DNA of 64,000 bases. It comes from Denitrobacterium detoxificans (lineage in GTDB: Bacteria > Actinomycetota > Coriobacteriia > Coriobacteriales > Eggerthellaceae). Location of the stretch: positions 2,140,432 through 2,204,431 of the forward strand of contig NZ_CP011402.1 of the NCBI RefSeq assembly GCF_001643775.1, given 5' to 3'. Each line of letters starts with the position of its first letter. Position 1 is the stretch's first letter. The notes beneath the pieces were generated by a model that saw only the letters and a program-made list of their open reading frames with translations, did no database searches and was not told the DNA's origin. Shown piece after piece: positions 1 to 9,206 of the stretch. The position numbers and the translations under genes were made by a program.

Positions 1-4
1 CAGG

Positions 5-1381
5 CTACTTTCGCTCGGGCGAACGATAGAACAGCATGATGACCAGGGAAAGCACGTTGACCCCCGCCACCGCTACAAGCTGAGGCACATAGCCAACGCC
101 ACCCATGCCAGTCGTTGCCAGGCTAATAAGCAGGGCCGGGGCAACCGTCGTGCCCACCTGGCGGACAAGGGCGATAGTGGCGATGGCGGAACTGGAGTCC
201 TCTTCCGAGGTGTTTTCCAGGATCATGTAATTGAGCGGCGTGCCCATGGCGAATCCCATGCCTAGGCCAACCACGGCCAGGCCCAGGACGAGCCCCACCA
301 CGGAAGGGTTCGGCGCCACCACGAACGCCAGAACGGCAAAGCCAATAGCCATGACCCCCAAACCGCCAATGAGCACGGGCTTCGCGCCGTGGCGATCGAT
401 GATCTTGCCACCCACGGGCGGGCCTACGACGGCAAAGATGCCCATGATGGCCATGTAAAAGCCACCCGAACCCAAGGGCAGGTCAAGCGCCGCTTCGGCG
501 AATTCAGGAATCAGCACCATACTAATGATGACGCAACCCACCAGGAACGACACGACCATGGTGATTACGATGCGCGCATTATGCAGGTATTCCAAATGGA
601 AGATGGGGTCGCTCGCACGGCGCTCCCACGCACGAAACAAGGGGAGCAGCACAAGGAACAGCGCCAGGGGAACGAGCGTGCGAATGCTCTGCAGCCCCGC
701 ATTCTCCACGGCAAACAGTGTATGGAGCAGCGAGAGAATCATGACGGTGAACAGCAGCGAACCCACCACGTCGAGCTTACCTTCGTGAGCAACCTCACGC
801 TTGGGCAGCCAGGCGCTCGCGCCCACCATGAGCAGCAGGCCAACGGGGACGGCCACGAAGAAGGCCCAGCACCAATTCTCGGCACCCACCAGGGCGACAA
901 TGCCACTGCCGGCAGCAGCGCCAACCACATTCGAAAGACCCGCCACGGCAGCCGCCATGCCCAGCCACATGCCACGCTTACCCTCGGGCGCCGAAGCACC
1001 CATCTCGGCCGTGGCTACGGGAATAATGCCACCCGCGCCAATGGCCTGCACCACGCGACCAACCATGAGCAGCGGGAAACCTCCCGCAAACTGGGCCAGG
1101 CCGCACAGAAGGGAGCCCATGGCAAAGATGCCCATGCACCACGTGAAGACGCGCTTGCGCCCCAAGCGGTCAGCAAGCTTGCCCGTCGTGGGAATAGTTG
1201 CAGCATAGAAGAGCGTGTAGACGTTCACCATCCAGATGCCCAGGGAATTGTCGATTCCCATGTCGGTCTGAATGACGGTTCGCAGCGGCGCGATAAGCCC
1301 CACGTACAGGCCACCCACCAGCAGGCCTATAAGATACACAGCAGCAATGCGGCCAAAGCCGCGCGATTCGTTGGCGGTCAT
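5..1381 (-). CDS. MFS drug:H+ antiporter, DHA2-like (14-TM type)
   Basis: Predicted 458-residue inner-membrane major facilitator transporter, most like the DHA2 family that exports drugs or metabolites in exchange for protons. The MFS motif A is visible (GKLADRLGRKR) after the second helix, and hydrophobic segments run to the C-terminus, fitting about 14 helices. The start chosen is the ATG giving MTANESRGF; a GGAG lies 4 nt upstream and a GAGGGA slightly further. An upstream extension of about 25 residues is possible but has no good ribosome site. It lies 117 bp downstream of the membrane LuxR gene on the same strand, so it may be controlled by or cotranscribed with it. The substrate cannot be told from sequence. 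Confidence 0.85.
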   Translation of the reverse strand: MTANESRGFGRIAAVYLIGLLVGGLYVGLIAPLRTVIQTDMGIDNSLGIWMVNVYTLFYAATIPTTGKLADRLGRKRVFTWCMGIFAMGSLLCGLAQFAGGFPLLMVGRVVQAIGAGGIIPVATAEMGASAPEGKRGMWLGMAAAVAGLSNVVGAAAGSGIVALVGAENWCWAFFVAVPVGLLLMVGASAWLPKREVAHEGKLDVVGSLLFTVMILSLLHTLFAVENAGLQSIRTLVPLALFLVLLPLFRAWERRASDPIFHLEYLHNARIVITMVVSFLVGCVIISMVLIPEFAEAALDLPLGSGGFYMAIMGIFAVVGPPVGGKIIDRHGAKPVLIGGLGVMAIGFAVLAFVVAPNPSVVGLVLGLAVVGLGMGFAMGTPLNYMILENTSEEDSSSAIATIALVRQVGTTVAPALLISLATTGMGGVGYVPQLVAVAGVNVLSLVIMLFYRSPERK

Positions 1382-1498
1382 ACCACTCCATCCCTCACTT
1401 GCACATGTGGCAAGTATATGCGGCGACATAATTGGCAGCACGCAATTGAGTTGCAAGTCATACGGTTCCCAGAAAAAGATACAGCGAAAGGTGTATAC

Positions 1499-3073
1499 CT
1501 ATTCTTCCTCGCCCATGCCCAGCAGGTCGAAAAGTTCGGCGCGGCTATGGATGTCCATCTTTCGATAGATGTGCTTGACGTGGGTCTTTACCGTATCCTT
1601 CGATACTACCAAATCGGTTTGGATCTGCCCCACCGTGCGCCGACGAGCGAGCAGCTGCAGCACCTCACGCTCACGTGGGGAAAGTCCAAATTGCCCCGCC
1701 AGCTCGTCGCAGCGAAGCGCACGGTCCTCGCGACGCATGCGCGCCAAGTCGGCCTGCGAGGCGCCTTCCGCACGAAACGAGACACCCCAACGACTGGAGA
1801 AGTCTTTCTCACTGGTGAACAGCAGCGTTCCAATGACCACAAGCGCCACGGTAATGACGCCGATGATGAGGGCATTCGTGTCAGGGTCGCCCACGAGCGC
1901 AAGCTCCTGGGCCGTATAACGACCACCCATGGCGAACAGGGCGCGCACGCCACGCTCAATGCCGAACAACCACACGGCGCTCATGCCGTAGCGGTACGAC
2001 ATGTTCGCCAGGATAAGCATGATGAGCACGGAAAACGCCGTATAGCTGGCCGTGGCGAAGCAATCGGACACCACCTCGTTGAGCGTGCCGAACGCGGGAA
2101 GCACCAAAAAGGCGCCCATCATGAGAGGCAGCGCCACGCGGTAGAAATACGAGAAATCGAACGTGCTCCCGCGCAGGTATATCCACAGGAACAGAAGCAC
2201 ACCCACCACCAGGGCGCCCGGCGACGAATGGGGGCCGATGCCCATGTCGTATTGACTGAGCTCGCGCAGGCCGTAGGCAAATGCATACACGGCCATGATG
2301 AGCACAGGCTTCCAGGGAAAGCTAAAGCGCGCCGTGGAGGCATGAGGGCGCTCGGCGGGTGGCAAGCCTATGAAGCCCAAGGCAACGAACGCAAGCGAGC
2401 CCAGCGGCAACAGCATGGCCATGCCAAATTGCCAGGGAAGCAGCAGACCACGACAGAGATACAGCACGCAAGCGGCAGCCACGATGGAGGCCGAATAGTA
2501 CAGGCCCACGCGATACGGAGAAAGCGATGCGTACAATTCCGACCAGAGCAAGATAATGCCCGCCGTACCTACGCCGCCCGTGACCACCGAGAAAATGCCA
2601 CACGCGCGCGAGGCATGCCCGTACAGGCCCGCGAACATGCCCACCGTACCGGCAAGCATGAACACGGCAACGGCTACGTAGAAAACCCTGCTCCGGAAGA
2701 TGGGCTCGATACGCCTATGTAAAGCCGCACATAGGAACAACGTGCAGATCATGGCGATGTCATAGTAGTTGTGAATAGCCGAACCGTCGTAGGGAAATGG
2801 AATGAACGAGCCCACGTAGATGAGCTCGATCCATGCGCGGTACAGGGCCAAGCCCAGAAACGCAAGCGGGACATAGGGCATCTTGTCGACCACCCAGGCC
2901 AGGGGCAGACGCTTGCTGCCCGACATGCCATCCTCGTAGGCAAAGGAGGCGAAATTCGCCTCGGTAAGGGCCATGGCACTATCGAGGGAACCGCCCTCGT
3001 CGCGACCTTCCTTGCTGCCCGAGCGTCCCTTCGCCCCGGGAACTTTGCTCCCCATCTTCCCGTGTGATTCCAC
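1499..3073 (-). CDS. Membrane-anchored LuxR-family transcriptional regulator
   Basis: About 524 residues. A long polytopic N-terminal part with roughly 12 hydrophobic helices is followed by a cytosolic LuxR-type helix-turn-helix at the C-terminus (LSPREREVLQLLARR, then VSKDTVKTHVKHIYRK). This architecture is typical of Eggerthellaceae regulators encoded beside Tat-exported flavin reductases; here one sits divergently 250 bp away, and an MFS gene lies downstream. The GTG start at 3073 is chosen because GGGAGG lies 4-5 nt upstream; ATG codons further in have poorer sites. A -10 hexamer TATAAT on this strand lies at 3105-3110. Inference: the membrane part senses a ligand or redox state and controls the neighbouring reductase. 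Confidence 0.85.
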   Translation of the reverse strand: MESHGKMGSKVPGAKGRSGSKEGRDEGGSLDSAMALTEANFASFAYEDGMSGSKRLPLAWVVDKMPYVPLAFLGLALYRAWIELIYVGSFIPFPYDGSAIHNYYDIAMICTLFLCAALHRRIEPIFRSRVFYVAVAVFMLAGTVGMFAGLYGHASRACGIFSVVTGGVGTAGIILLWSELYASLSPYRVGLYYSASIVAAACVLYLCRGLLLPWQFGMAMLLPLGSLAFVALGFIGLPPAERPHASTARFSFPWKPVLIMAVYAFAYGLRELSQYDMGIGPHSSPGALVVGVLLFLWIYLRGSTFDFSYFYRVALPLMMGAFLVLPAFGTLNEVVSDCFATASYTAFSVLIMLILANMSYRYGMSAVWLFGIERGVRALFAMGGRYTAQELALVGDPDTNALIIGVITVALVVIGTLLFTSEKDFSSRWGVSFRAEGASQADLARMRREDRALRCDELAGQFGLSPREREVLQLLARRRTVGQIQTDLVVSKDTVKTHVKHIYRKMDIHSRAELFDLLGMGEEE

Positions 3074-3104
3074 GCGACCTCCCAACCACTTTTCACATAG
3101 GGGT

Positions 3105-3110
3105 ATTATA
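3105..3110 (-). promoter_or_regulatory. -10 element for the membrane LuxR gene
   Basis: A perfect TATAAT on the minus strand lies about 30 bp before the chosen GTG start. No convincing -35 hexamer is visible 17 bp upstream, so the promoter may need an activator. The rest of the 3111-3326 divergent region holds a GGGGG/CCCCC inverted repeat near 3178-3202 that could be an operator or a short RNA hairpin. Confidence 0.45.
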
Positions 3111-3326
3111 CGCAATCACGCCCTCACACCGCATGGAGCCCTCTTTGCGTTTCCCCAGTTGAACCCAGGGTGATACCCCGGGGGTGATAGCAATCCCCCA
3201 CCCAATTCAAAAACAGGCGAAGACCCCAGCGGGCGCACGGAAGTACATTGTGCGCAGCAAGGGCGCCGCATCGCAGCATGCGAACGCAGCGGCGCTGAAC
3301 ATCGCATCATTGGAGGGATGATAGGT

Positions 3327-4973
3327 ATGGGACAGTCGTTTAGCAGACGAGATCTATTCAAGCTGGGAGGCGTAGCCGCGGCAAGCGTGGCAGGCGCATC
3401 GGCTCTGGCCGGATGCGGAGCCAAGAGCGCCGAGGCGAAGGGGTACGGCGGCGCCACCACCACGGGAACCACCACCGAAGCGGGTCACTTCCGCGATGGT
3501 CTGCCCGGATTCCTGGCCAATAAGCCCGAACCGATTACCAAGATTGCCGAAGAGCGCGATTACGACGTCGTGGTCATTGGCGCCGGCAGCCCCGGCGTTC
3601 CCTGCGCCCTGGCGGCGTTGGAAGCAGGCGCAAGCGTAGCCCTACTACAGAAGGAAGCCGAAGCATCCGCTCATGGTAACTCCGGCTCGGGCATCGACCT
3701 GGAAAACAGCGACCCGTCTCATGTTGCCCACCTCATCGGCCAGCTCATGACCGACAGCCAGCATCGCCCCAACCGCGCCCTCATCGAAATGTGGGCCCAG
3801 AATAGCGGCGAGGCCGTGAAGTGGGTCATCGAGAAATCCGCAGCCGGCGGCGCGCAGGTCATCGACCAGGGCAACGCGCAGCACATGCCCCTCATCAAGA
3901 AGTTCGGCTACAACATGTCCTTCGTCACCTCGTTCTTCGGCCCCAAGCCCTACTGCGTGGGCGACGGCATGAAGGCCATGTGCAAGCAGGCCGAAAGCGA
4001 GGGCGTGGAAATCTTCTACAGCACGCCCGCAAAGCAGCTGGTCACCGACAAGGATGGCCGCGTCACCGGCGTCATCGCCCTTATGCCCGACCACACCTAC
4101 GTGAAGTTCAACGCCCGCACCGGCGTGGTCGTTGCCAGCGGCGACTACCAGAACGACGAGGAGATGTTGAAGTATTACCTGCCCGACCTGCAGTATCTGG
4201 ACCAGAAACAGCACGGCCGCACGGGCGACGGCCACAAGATGGTGGTATGGGCCGGTGGATGCATCGAAGACTTCGGCCACACCAAAATGCTCCACGACTT
4301 CGACGCGGGCCCCGCTTCCATGTGTGACATGCCCTTCCTGCGCATGAAGATGGATGGCGAGCGCTTCTGCCGCGAAGACACCGAGATGTCGCTCATGAAC
4401 TGCTACCTTCGCAGCGAGAAGGACCGCGGCAACTACATCGAGGTCTTCGACTCCGCCTACATGGAAAAGGCCGCCGCCTTCCCCGGCAAGCTGGTAGACC
4501 CCGAGGGCCTGCGCGTGTACATGCCCGAAGAGGACGTCGAGCGCAAGGCGGTCATCCCCACGATGATCGGTACCTACAAAGCCGACACGCTGGACGAGCT
4601 GGCCGAGAAACTGGGCGTCACCGACGTTTCCAACTTCAAAAAGACCATCGCCCGCTTCAACGAGCTGTGCGCAAACGGAGCCGACGTGGACTTCGGCCTG
4701 AAGCCCGACTACCTGAAGACCATCGACACCCCGCCCTACTACGGCATTCATCGCCACGTGCGCATGAGCGCCCTGTGCTCCGGCGTGAAGGTGAACGATG
4801 ACCTGCAGTGCGTTACGCCCGAAGGCGAGGCCATCCCCGGCCTGTACGCCATCGGCAACGTAGCGGGCGGCTTCTATGGCGGCATCGATTATCCGCTCAC
4901 CGTTTTTGGCCTGAACCTGGGCCACAACTACACCCAGGGCTACGTGCTGGGCAAGCGCCTAGGCGCCATGTAG
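3327..4973 (+). CDS. Tat-exported FAD-dependent reductase (fumarate reductase/flavocytochrome c-like flavoprotein), lipoprotein
   Basis: 548 residues. The N-terminus has a twin-arginine signal (SRRDLFK, residues 6-12), a hydrophobic stretch and a lipobox LAGC (Cys30), so the protein should be folded with FAD, exported by Tat and anchored outside. A Rossmann FAD-binding motif VVVIGAGSPG follows at about residue 80, with a second FAD motif near the C-terminus (GLYAIGNVAGG). No heme-binding CxxCH and no FMN-binding domain are present, so electrons must come from a separate carrier. The family reduces fumarate-like, urocanate-like or xenobiotic substrates; the substrate here is unknown. The ATG at 3327 has GGAGGG 10 nt upstream; the ATG at 3318 abuts that site and is unlikely. 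It is divergent from the membrane LuxR gene. Confidence 0.88.
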   Translation: MGQSFSRRDLFKLGGVAAASVAGASALAGCGAKSAEAKGYGGATTTGTTTEAGHFRDGLPGFLANKPEPITKIAEERDYDVVVIGAGSPGVPCALAALEAGASVALLQKEAEASAHGNSGSGIDLENSDPSHVAHLIGQLMTDSQHRPNRALIEMWAQNSGEAVKWVIEKSAAGGAQVIDQGNAQHMPLIKKFGYNMSFVTSFFGPKPYCVGDGMKAMCKQAESEGVEIFYSTPAKQLVTDKDGRVTGVIALMPDHTYVKFNARTGVVVASGDYQNDEEMLKYYLPDLQYLDQKQHGRTGDGHKMVVWAGGCIEDFGHTKMLHDFDAGPASMCDMPFLRMKMDGERFCREDTEMSLMNCYLRSEKDRGNYIEVFDSAYMEKAAAFPGKLVDPEGLRVYMPEEDVERKAVIPTMIGTYKADTLDELAEKLGVTDVSNFKKTIARFNELCANGADVDFGLKPDYLKTIDTPPYYGIHRHVRMSALCSGVKVNDDLQCVTPEGEAIPGLYAIGNVAGGFYGGIDYPLTVFGLNLGHNYTQGYVLGKRLGAM

Positions 4974-5068
4974 CCAATCCCGGTCGCGTACGCCCCACGC
5001 GACGTATCTTACGCAATTCCGCGCTGCGCACGGACCCCCTCCCCGTGCGCAGCAGGTTCCAAGAAACG

Positions 5069-5104
5069 AACCCGCATTGGTCTGCAGCCCAATGCGGGTT
5101 CTTC
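5069..5104 (+). terminator. Intrinsic terminator after the Tat flavoreductase gene
   Basis: A 12-bp perfect stem (AACCCGCATTGG with its complement) around an 8-nt loop, followed by CTTCC. It lies about 95 bp after the reductase stop. The T-tract is weak on both strands, and it may act bidirectionally. Confidence 0.6.
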
Positions 5105-5117
5105 CCATTCCGGGCAT

Positions 5118-5141
5118 GAAAAACGCCGCCCGTAGGCGGCG
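5118..5141 (-). terminator. Intrinsic terminator for the glycosyltransferase gene
   Basis: On the minus strand a 7-bp GC stem (CGCCGCC/GGCGGCG) with a 4-nt loop is followed by GTTTTTC, just past the glycosyltransferase stop. Confidence 0.75.
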
Positions 5142-5159
5142 CAACAAGCAGGAGGGGTG

Positions 5160-6398
5160 CTATTCGGAAAGCAGATTGTCGACGAGCTTGACAATACGCT
5201 GGTAGGCAACCGGGCGATCGAACTGCTCTTCGGCAATGCGGCGGGCAGCAGCGCCCATACGGGCACGCACCTGAGGACGTTCTTGCAGCTCGAGAATGGC
5301 GGCAGCCAGAGCATCGGGGTCTTCCGAAGCAATATTCACGCCAAAGCCGTCGTTAGTGACCTTGCGCGTAAACTCCTCGTTCGCCAGCGTATTGATCATG
5401 GGCTTGCCCGCAGCCAGATAATCGCCAATCTTCGAAACGATGCTCTGCGGGGCCTTCTTCACGAAGGAGTTCACCAGCACGTCGGAGGCCTGCAGGTACG
5501 CAGCCATCTCCTCATGGGGGCGATACCCCAAAAACGTGCAGTTGCAGCCAAGTTGCGCGGCAAGTTGGCGCAGTTCGGGGGCAAGCGGGCCGTCGCCCAG
5601 AATGACCATGCGCACGTCGGCATGCCCGCAGCGCTTCAAATGATCGGCAGCAAGCACCATGGTGCGAATGTCGTAGCTAGTGCCAATGGTGCCCGCGTAG
5701 GTAACCCAGAACTCGTCTTCGGGCTTACGCACCAAGGATGCATGTGCGGCAGCCTCGGCATCGAAGGCAGACACATCGTTGCCCACATACACGGTGATGT
5801 GCGGAATGACGTGATTCATATACTTGCTGGGACGCAGCGCGTACTCTTCCGAAGTACCGATGGCGGCGGTGGTGCGCGCGTAGACTGCTTCGGCATCGCG
5901 CTTGAATCCGCGGAACAAGAGCGGGCTGAGCAAGGGCACGTCGAACACCATGCGCATGGCTTCGGGCCACAGGTCGTTCACGTCAACCACGAAGGGAATG
6001 CCCGCTTCTTCAGCGTATTTTGCGCACACCAGGGCCATATCGTTCGGCGGAACCTTTGCCAGAACCAGGCCATAGTCGTTGTGGCGCTTGAAGTATTCGG
6101 CCAGACGACGCGAGACGATCGTATGATTGCGCACGCGGCTGGGCGTTACGTTCTTGGAATAATTGGGCGCATCGATAAAGACGACGCGATACCCATGCGT
6201 TTGGTACGCAGGGTCGGCCGTATTGCGCTGAGCCTTATCCCAGTGCTGGAACGAGCTGGTAATAAGATCGACCTCGTAACCCGCATCTGCAAGCATGCCG
6301 GCGATGAACGCCGTGCGGTCGAGGCCTTGCGTTTCGCCGGGCAGACGCACATCCATGGTAACCAGCGCAATCTTGCGATTGACTCGTTCCATTACCAT
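5160..6398 (-). CDS. Glycosyltransferase, GT4-like (GT-B fold)
   Basis: 412 residues with the two-lobed layout of GT-B retaining glycosyltransferases. The N-terminal lobe begins KIALVTMDVRLPGET; the C-terminal lobe carries the family landmarks YAGTIGTSYD, a VILGDGPL strand, and the donor-binding region SKIGDYLAAGKPMINT. It probably moves a sugar from a nucleotide-sugar to a cell-envelope glycan, but donor and acceptor are unknown. The ATG start has GGGAG 6 nt upstream; a second ATG two codons later is less well placed. It stands alone between terminators rather than in a polysaccharide cluster. Confidence 0.82.
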   Translation of the reverse strand: MVMERVNRKIALVTMDVRLPGETQGLDRTAFIAGMLADAGYEVDLITSSFQHWDKAQRNTADPAYQTHGYRVVFIDAPNYSKNVTPSRVRNHTIVSRRLAEYFKRHNDYGLVLAKVPPNDMALVCAKYAEEAGIPFVVDVNDLWPEAMRMVFDVPLLSPLLFRGFKRDAEAVYARTTAAIGTSEEYALRPSKYMNHVIPHITVYVGNDVSAFDAEAAAHASLVRKPEDEFWVTYAGTIGTSYDIRTMVLAADHLKRCGHADVRMVILGDGPLAPELRQLAAQLGCNCTFLGYRPHEEMAAYLQASDVLVNSFVKKAPQSIVSKIGDYLAAGKPMINTLANEEFTRKVTNDGFGVNIASEDPDALAAAILELQERPQVRARMGAAARRIAEEQFDRPVAYQRIVKLVDNLLSE

Positions 6399-6510
6399 GT
6401 ACCTCTCCCTTCGGCGGCTCGATTCAATAGTGAACCGATTCTAACATGCCCGAATTAGAGGCCGCGTTACGCCTACGTTACGGCACAAAGGCAACAAGTC
6501 GCGAATACGC

Positions 6511-6540
6511 AAAAGGGCCGCCCGCATACGCGGACGACCC
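6511..6540 (-). terminator. Intrinsic terminator for the zinc-ribbon membrane protein gene
   Basis: On the minus strand an 11-bp stem with two G-T wobbles (GGGTCGTCCGC with GCGGGCGGCCC) is followed by TTTTGCG, 30 bp past the stop codon. Confidence 0.75.
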
Positions 6541-6569
6541 AGGCAAGCTTGACTATGCGAAGCGAGAAA

Positions 6570-7646
6570 CTACAGGTTCATACCACCGTAAATGAGATCG
6601 GAAAGATCGCTTGCGGTGAGAGCGGGATACTCGATATCCCAATCGCCCAGGTTGTTTTCAACGTCGATGTCGAGCGTGCGGGTAACCACGGGCGTGCTGT
6701 CCATGGACTGCAGCATGAGAGCGCCAATGGCCTGATACGCGCTGTCCATATCGGAGAACGAAGAGTAGTCGAGGTTATTGACGGACGTCTGGAAGTCGGT
6801 CATGAAGTAATCGAAGTCACGCGTGGTGATGCTGCACGTAACGGTACCTTCGCCGTCCTCAACCGTAGCGCTCGTGGCGGTGCCGCTCAGGTCGCCCACG
6901 AGCCACTTGGCAAACTGATTGGGGTCAACGCCAATCTGGGAAAGGCCGAAGCCCGTGCTGGAGCTGAAGGAGCTATCGATTTCGCTAGCCAAGGTGGAAA
7001 TCTCGCTGTCGGAGAACGTCAGGTTGGTATCCAGATAGCTCTGCACGGAAGCCATGGCAGCAGCCTCGTCGTCGGAAGACGGCGTCGAAGGCGTTGCGGG
7101 CGTATTGATGCTGGAGCCACCGTTGCTATTGAGCAGGCTGGGATCGGCAGAAGAGACCATAGCCAAGATGGTAGCCGAGAAGATGGTAGCCGAGAAGATG
7201 ATAGCGATTACGATCCACAGGACAGAAATGACCAGACCAACGATACCGCAGGTCTTGCCCGTCTTGGCGCGGGACTCCTGCGTCTCGCGATAGGCGCTGG
7301 AACCGATGGCGATCGCCACGATGCCCAGGATGAGGCCCACGATGGGCATGAAAAGCGCGAAGATGATGGACAGGATACCGCGGACGAACGCACCCGTTAC
7401 CTTGCCATTGGAAGGCTGGGAAGCAGGAGCGGTGCCAGGCTGCGTGTAGCCCGCGGGAGGAACCGTGCCGGTCACGGGCTGCGTAGGAGCCGCAACAGGC
7501 TGAGTGGGGGCCACGGCAGGCTGAGCGGGAGCAGCAGGCTGCGCCACGGTAGGCTGGGCGGCGTCAGCACCAGAGAGTTCACTGCCGCACGAAGTGCAGA
7601 ACTTCGTTCCTTCCAGCTGTGAAGCACCGCATTTCGGACAAATCAT
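6570..7646 (-). CDS. Zinc-ribbon membrane protein, DUF4190-like middle region
   Basis: 358 residues. A short zinc ribbon opens the protein (Cys3, Cys6, Cys17, Cys20), followed by a Pro/Ala/Gln-rich linker to about residue 85. Two hydrophobic segments resembling DUF4190 follow, then an exported C-terminal domain of about 190 residues that I do not recognise. The start giving MICPKC is chosen because AAGGGG lies 7 nt upstream; the ATG two codons earlier is too close to it. At 7167-7196 a 15-bp unit is tandemly duplicated, repeating IFSAT inside the second membrane segment. Function unknown; such proteins are often envelope or stress factors. It is monocistronic. Confidence 0.75.
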   Translation of the reverse strand: MICPKCGASQLEGTKFCTSCGSELSGADAAQPTVAQPAAPAQPAVAPTQPVAAPTQPVTGTVPPAGYTQPGTAPASQPSNGKVTGAFVRGILSIIFALFMPIVGLILGIVAIAIGSSAYRETQESRAKTGKTCGIVGLVISVLWIVIAIIFSATIFSATILAMVSSADPSLLNSNGGSSINTPATPSTPSSDDEAAAMASVQSYLDTNLTFSDSEISTLASEIDSSFSSSTGFGLSQIGVDPNQFAKWLVGDLSGTATSATVEDGEGTVTCSITTRDFDYFMTDFQTSVNNLDYSSFSDMDSAYQAIGALMLQSMDSTPVVTRTLDIDVENNLGDWDIEYPALTASDLSDLIYGGMNL

Positions 7647-7824
7647 ATTCATACCCCTTTCGAGGGACGGCACCTGCCCTCCCCATAGACGAAACGGCTC
7701 AATACTACCACACTAGCCGTACGAGTAAACACGCGAACCATTAGGTTACATTAATCTATGAACAATAGTTCCCGCTGGGAACGATATTACTCCCACTACG
7801 TACATAGCAAAAGGTCACGGCACG

Positions 7825-7853
7825 AAAAAGGGCGCCGCCTTTCGACGACGCCC
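7825..7853 (-). terminator. Intrinsic terminator of the lysA-hom operon
   Basis: On the minus strand a 10-bp stem (GGGCGTCGTC with GGCGGCGCCC, wobbles included) around a GAAA loop is followed by TTTTT, 24 bp after the hom stop. Confidence 0.82.
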
Positions 7854-7876
7854 GAGCAAGCACAGAGAGTACGCGA

Positions 7877-9166
7877 TTACTTCTGCACGCGAATGACCGT
7901 AGGTTCCTGACCGCTCACAAGCACGCCGTCGAGCGCGCGAATATCCTGGATCGCCGCTCGAATATCGCGCTCCTGCGCGGTATGCGTGATGTACACCAAG
8001 TCGACGCCGGAAACGTTCTCGTTGCTGCCACGCTGGATAACCGAGTACACGCTCACATCGTGGTCGGAGAACACGCGCGCCGTGGACGCGAGCACGCCGC
8101 GACGGTCTTCCACCACGAAGCGAATGTAATAGCGCGTGGTGAGCTCTTCCATGGGCACCAGGGAAAGCCCGTCGTTGCCGGGAATGACCTGGTTGGTGCA
8201 GCCCTGCTGCACGTGGCGCGCCACTTCCAGCACGTCACCCATAACGGCGCTAGCCGCAGCGCCCGCGCCCGCACCTTCGCCGAAGAACATCGTCTCCCCC
8301 ACGGCGTCGCCCACGACGTAGATGGCGTTGAAGACGCCGTTTACCGTGGCCAGCGGATGCGACAGCGGCACCATGGTGGGGTGCACGCGCACGTCGATGC
8401 CAGCGTCGGTGCGATTGCCAATGGCCAGCAGCTTCACGCAGTAACCCATTTCCTTGGCAGCGGCAAGGTCGGTGGGCATGATGTTTCGAATGCCCTCGGT
8501 ATACACATCGTCCAAGTTCACGGGCGTATTGAACGCAATAGTGGAAAGGATGGCAATCTTCGCCGCAGCGTCGAACCCGTCGACGTCGGCCGTGGGATCG
8601 GCCTCGGCGAAGCCCTTCTCCTGCGCCTCGGCAAGCGCATCATCGTACGTGGCGCCCGTTTCGCTCATGCGCGTGAGCATGTAGTTCGTGGTGCCATTCA
8701 CGATGCCCAGCACGCTGGAAACGCCATTGGCATGCAGGCCGTGCGTAAGGGGGCCAATGATGGGGATGCCGCCACCAACGCTCGCCTCGAACGCAACCTC
8801 CAGGCCCTTTTCGCGCGCAAGCTCGAGGATTTCGCTGCCATGGGTGGCCATGAGCGCCTTGTTGGCGGTAACTACGTTCTTGCCCGCACGCAGCACACCC
8901 ATAACCAGGTCGTAGGCAGCGGTGGTGCCGCCAATAAGCTCGATGACGATATCGACTTCCGGATCGTTGATGACGTCGTTGAAATCGGTCGTGAACAGAT
9001 CTTCCACGCCATGGGCAGCAGCGGTTTCGGAATTGCGCGAGCACACGCGCACCAGCTCGACGTCGATGCCGTTCAGACGCTTGAAATCGTCACGATGGGC
9101 AGACAGGATATCCAGGCAGCCGCCGCCGACCGTACCCGTGCCTACCAGACCAAGTTTCACCGTCAT
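7877..9166 (-). CDS. hom: Homoserine dehydrogenase with C-terminal ACT domain
   Basis: 429 residues. It reduces aspartate-semialdehyde to homoserine in the threonine/methionine branch of the aspartate pathway. The NAD(P)-binding motif GLVGTGTVGGG is at residues 5-15, the substrate region contains NGTTNYML and DPTADVDGFDAAAK with its conserved lysine, and a C-terminal ACT domain (RFVVEDRRGVLA) suggests feedback control, usually by threonine. Length and order match the monofunctional enzyme. GGAAAGGAA precedes the ATG. It lies 40 bp downstream of lysA, so lysine and threonine/methionine branches are co-expressed. Confidence 0.95.
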   Translation of the reverse strand: MTVKLGLVGTGTVGGGCLDILSAHRDDFKRLNGIDVELVRVCSRNSETAAAHGVEDLFTTDFNDVINDPEVDIVIELIGGTTAAYDLVMGVLRAGKNVVTANKALMATHGSEILELAREKGLEVAFEASVGGGIPIIGPLTHGLHANGVSSVLGIVNGTTNYMLTRMSETGATYDDALAEAQEKGFAEADPTADVDGFDAAAKIAILSTIAFNTPVNLDDVYTEGIRNIMPTDLAAAKEMGYCVKLLAIGNRTDAGIDVRVHPTMVPLSHPLATVNGVFNAIYVVGDAVGETMFFGEGAGAGAAASAVMGDVLEVARHVQQGCTNQVIPGNDGLSLVPMEELTTRYYIRFVVEDRRGVLASTARVFSDHDVSVYSVIQRGSNENVSGVDLVYITHTAQERDIRAAIQDIRALDGVLVSGQEPTVIRVQK

Positions 9167-9206
9167 GCCAATTCCTTTCCCGCAGTGCTACGCGTACCTG
9201 TATATG

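Noticed and set aside
389-2722. A 777-codon open frame on the plus strand across the MFS and LuxR genes
   Set aside because: It lies antisense to two recognisable genes. Its His/Arg/Gln-rich translation has no domain and is typical of an antisense shadow in high-GC DNA.
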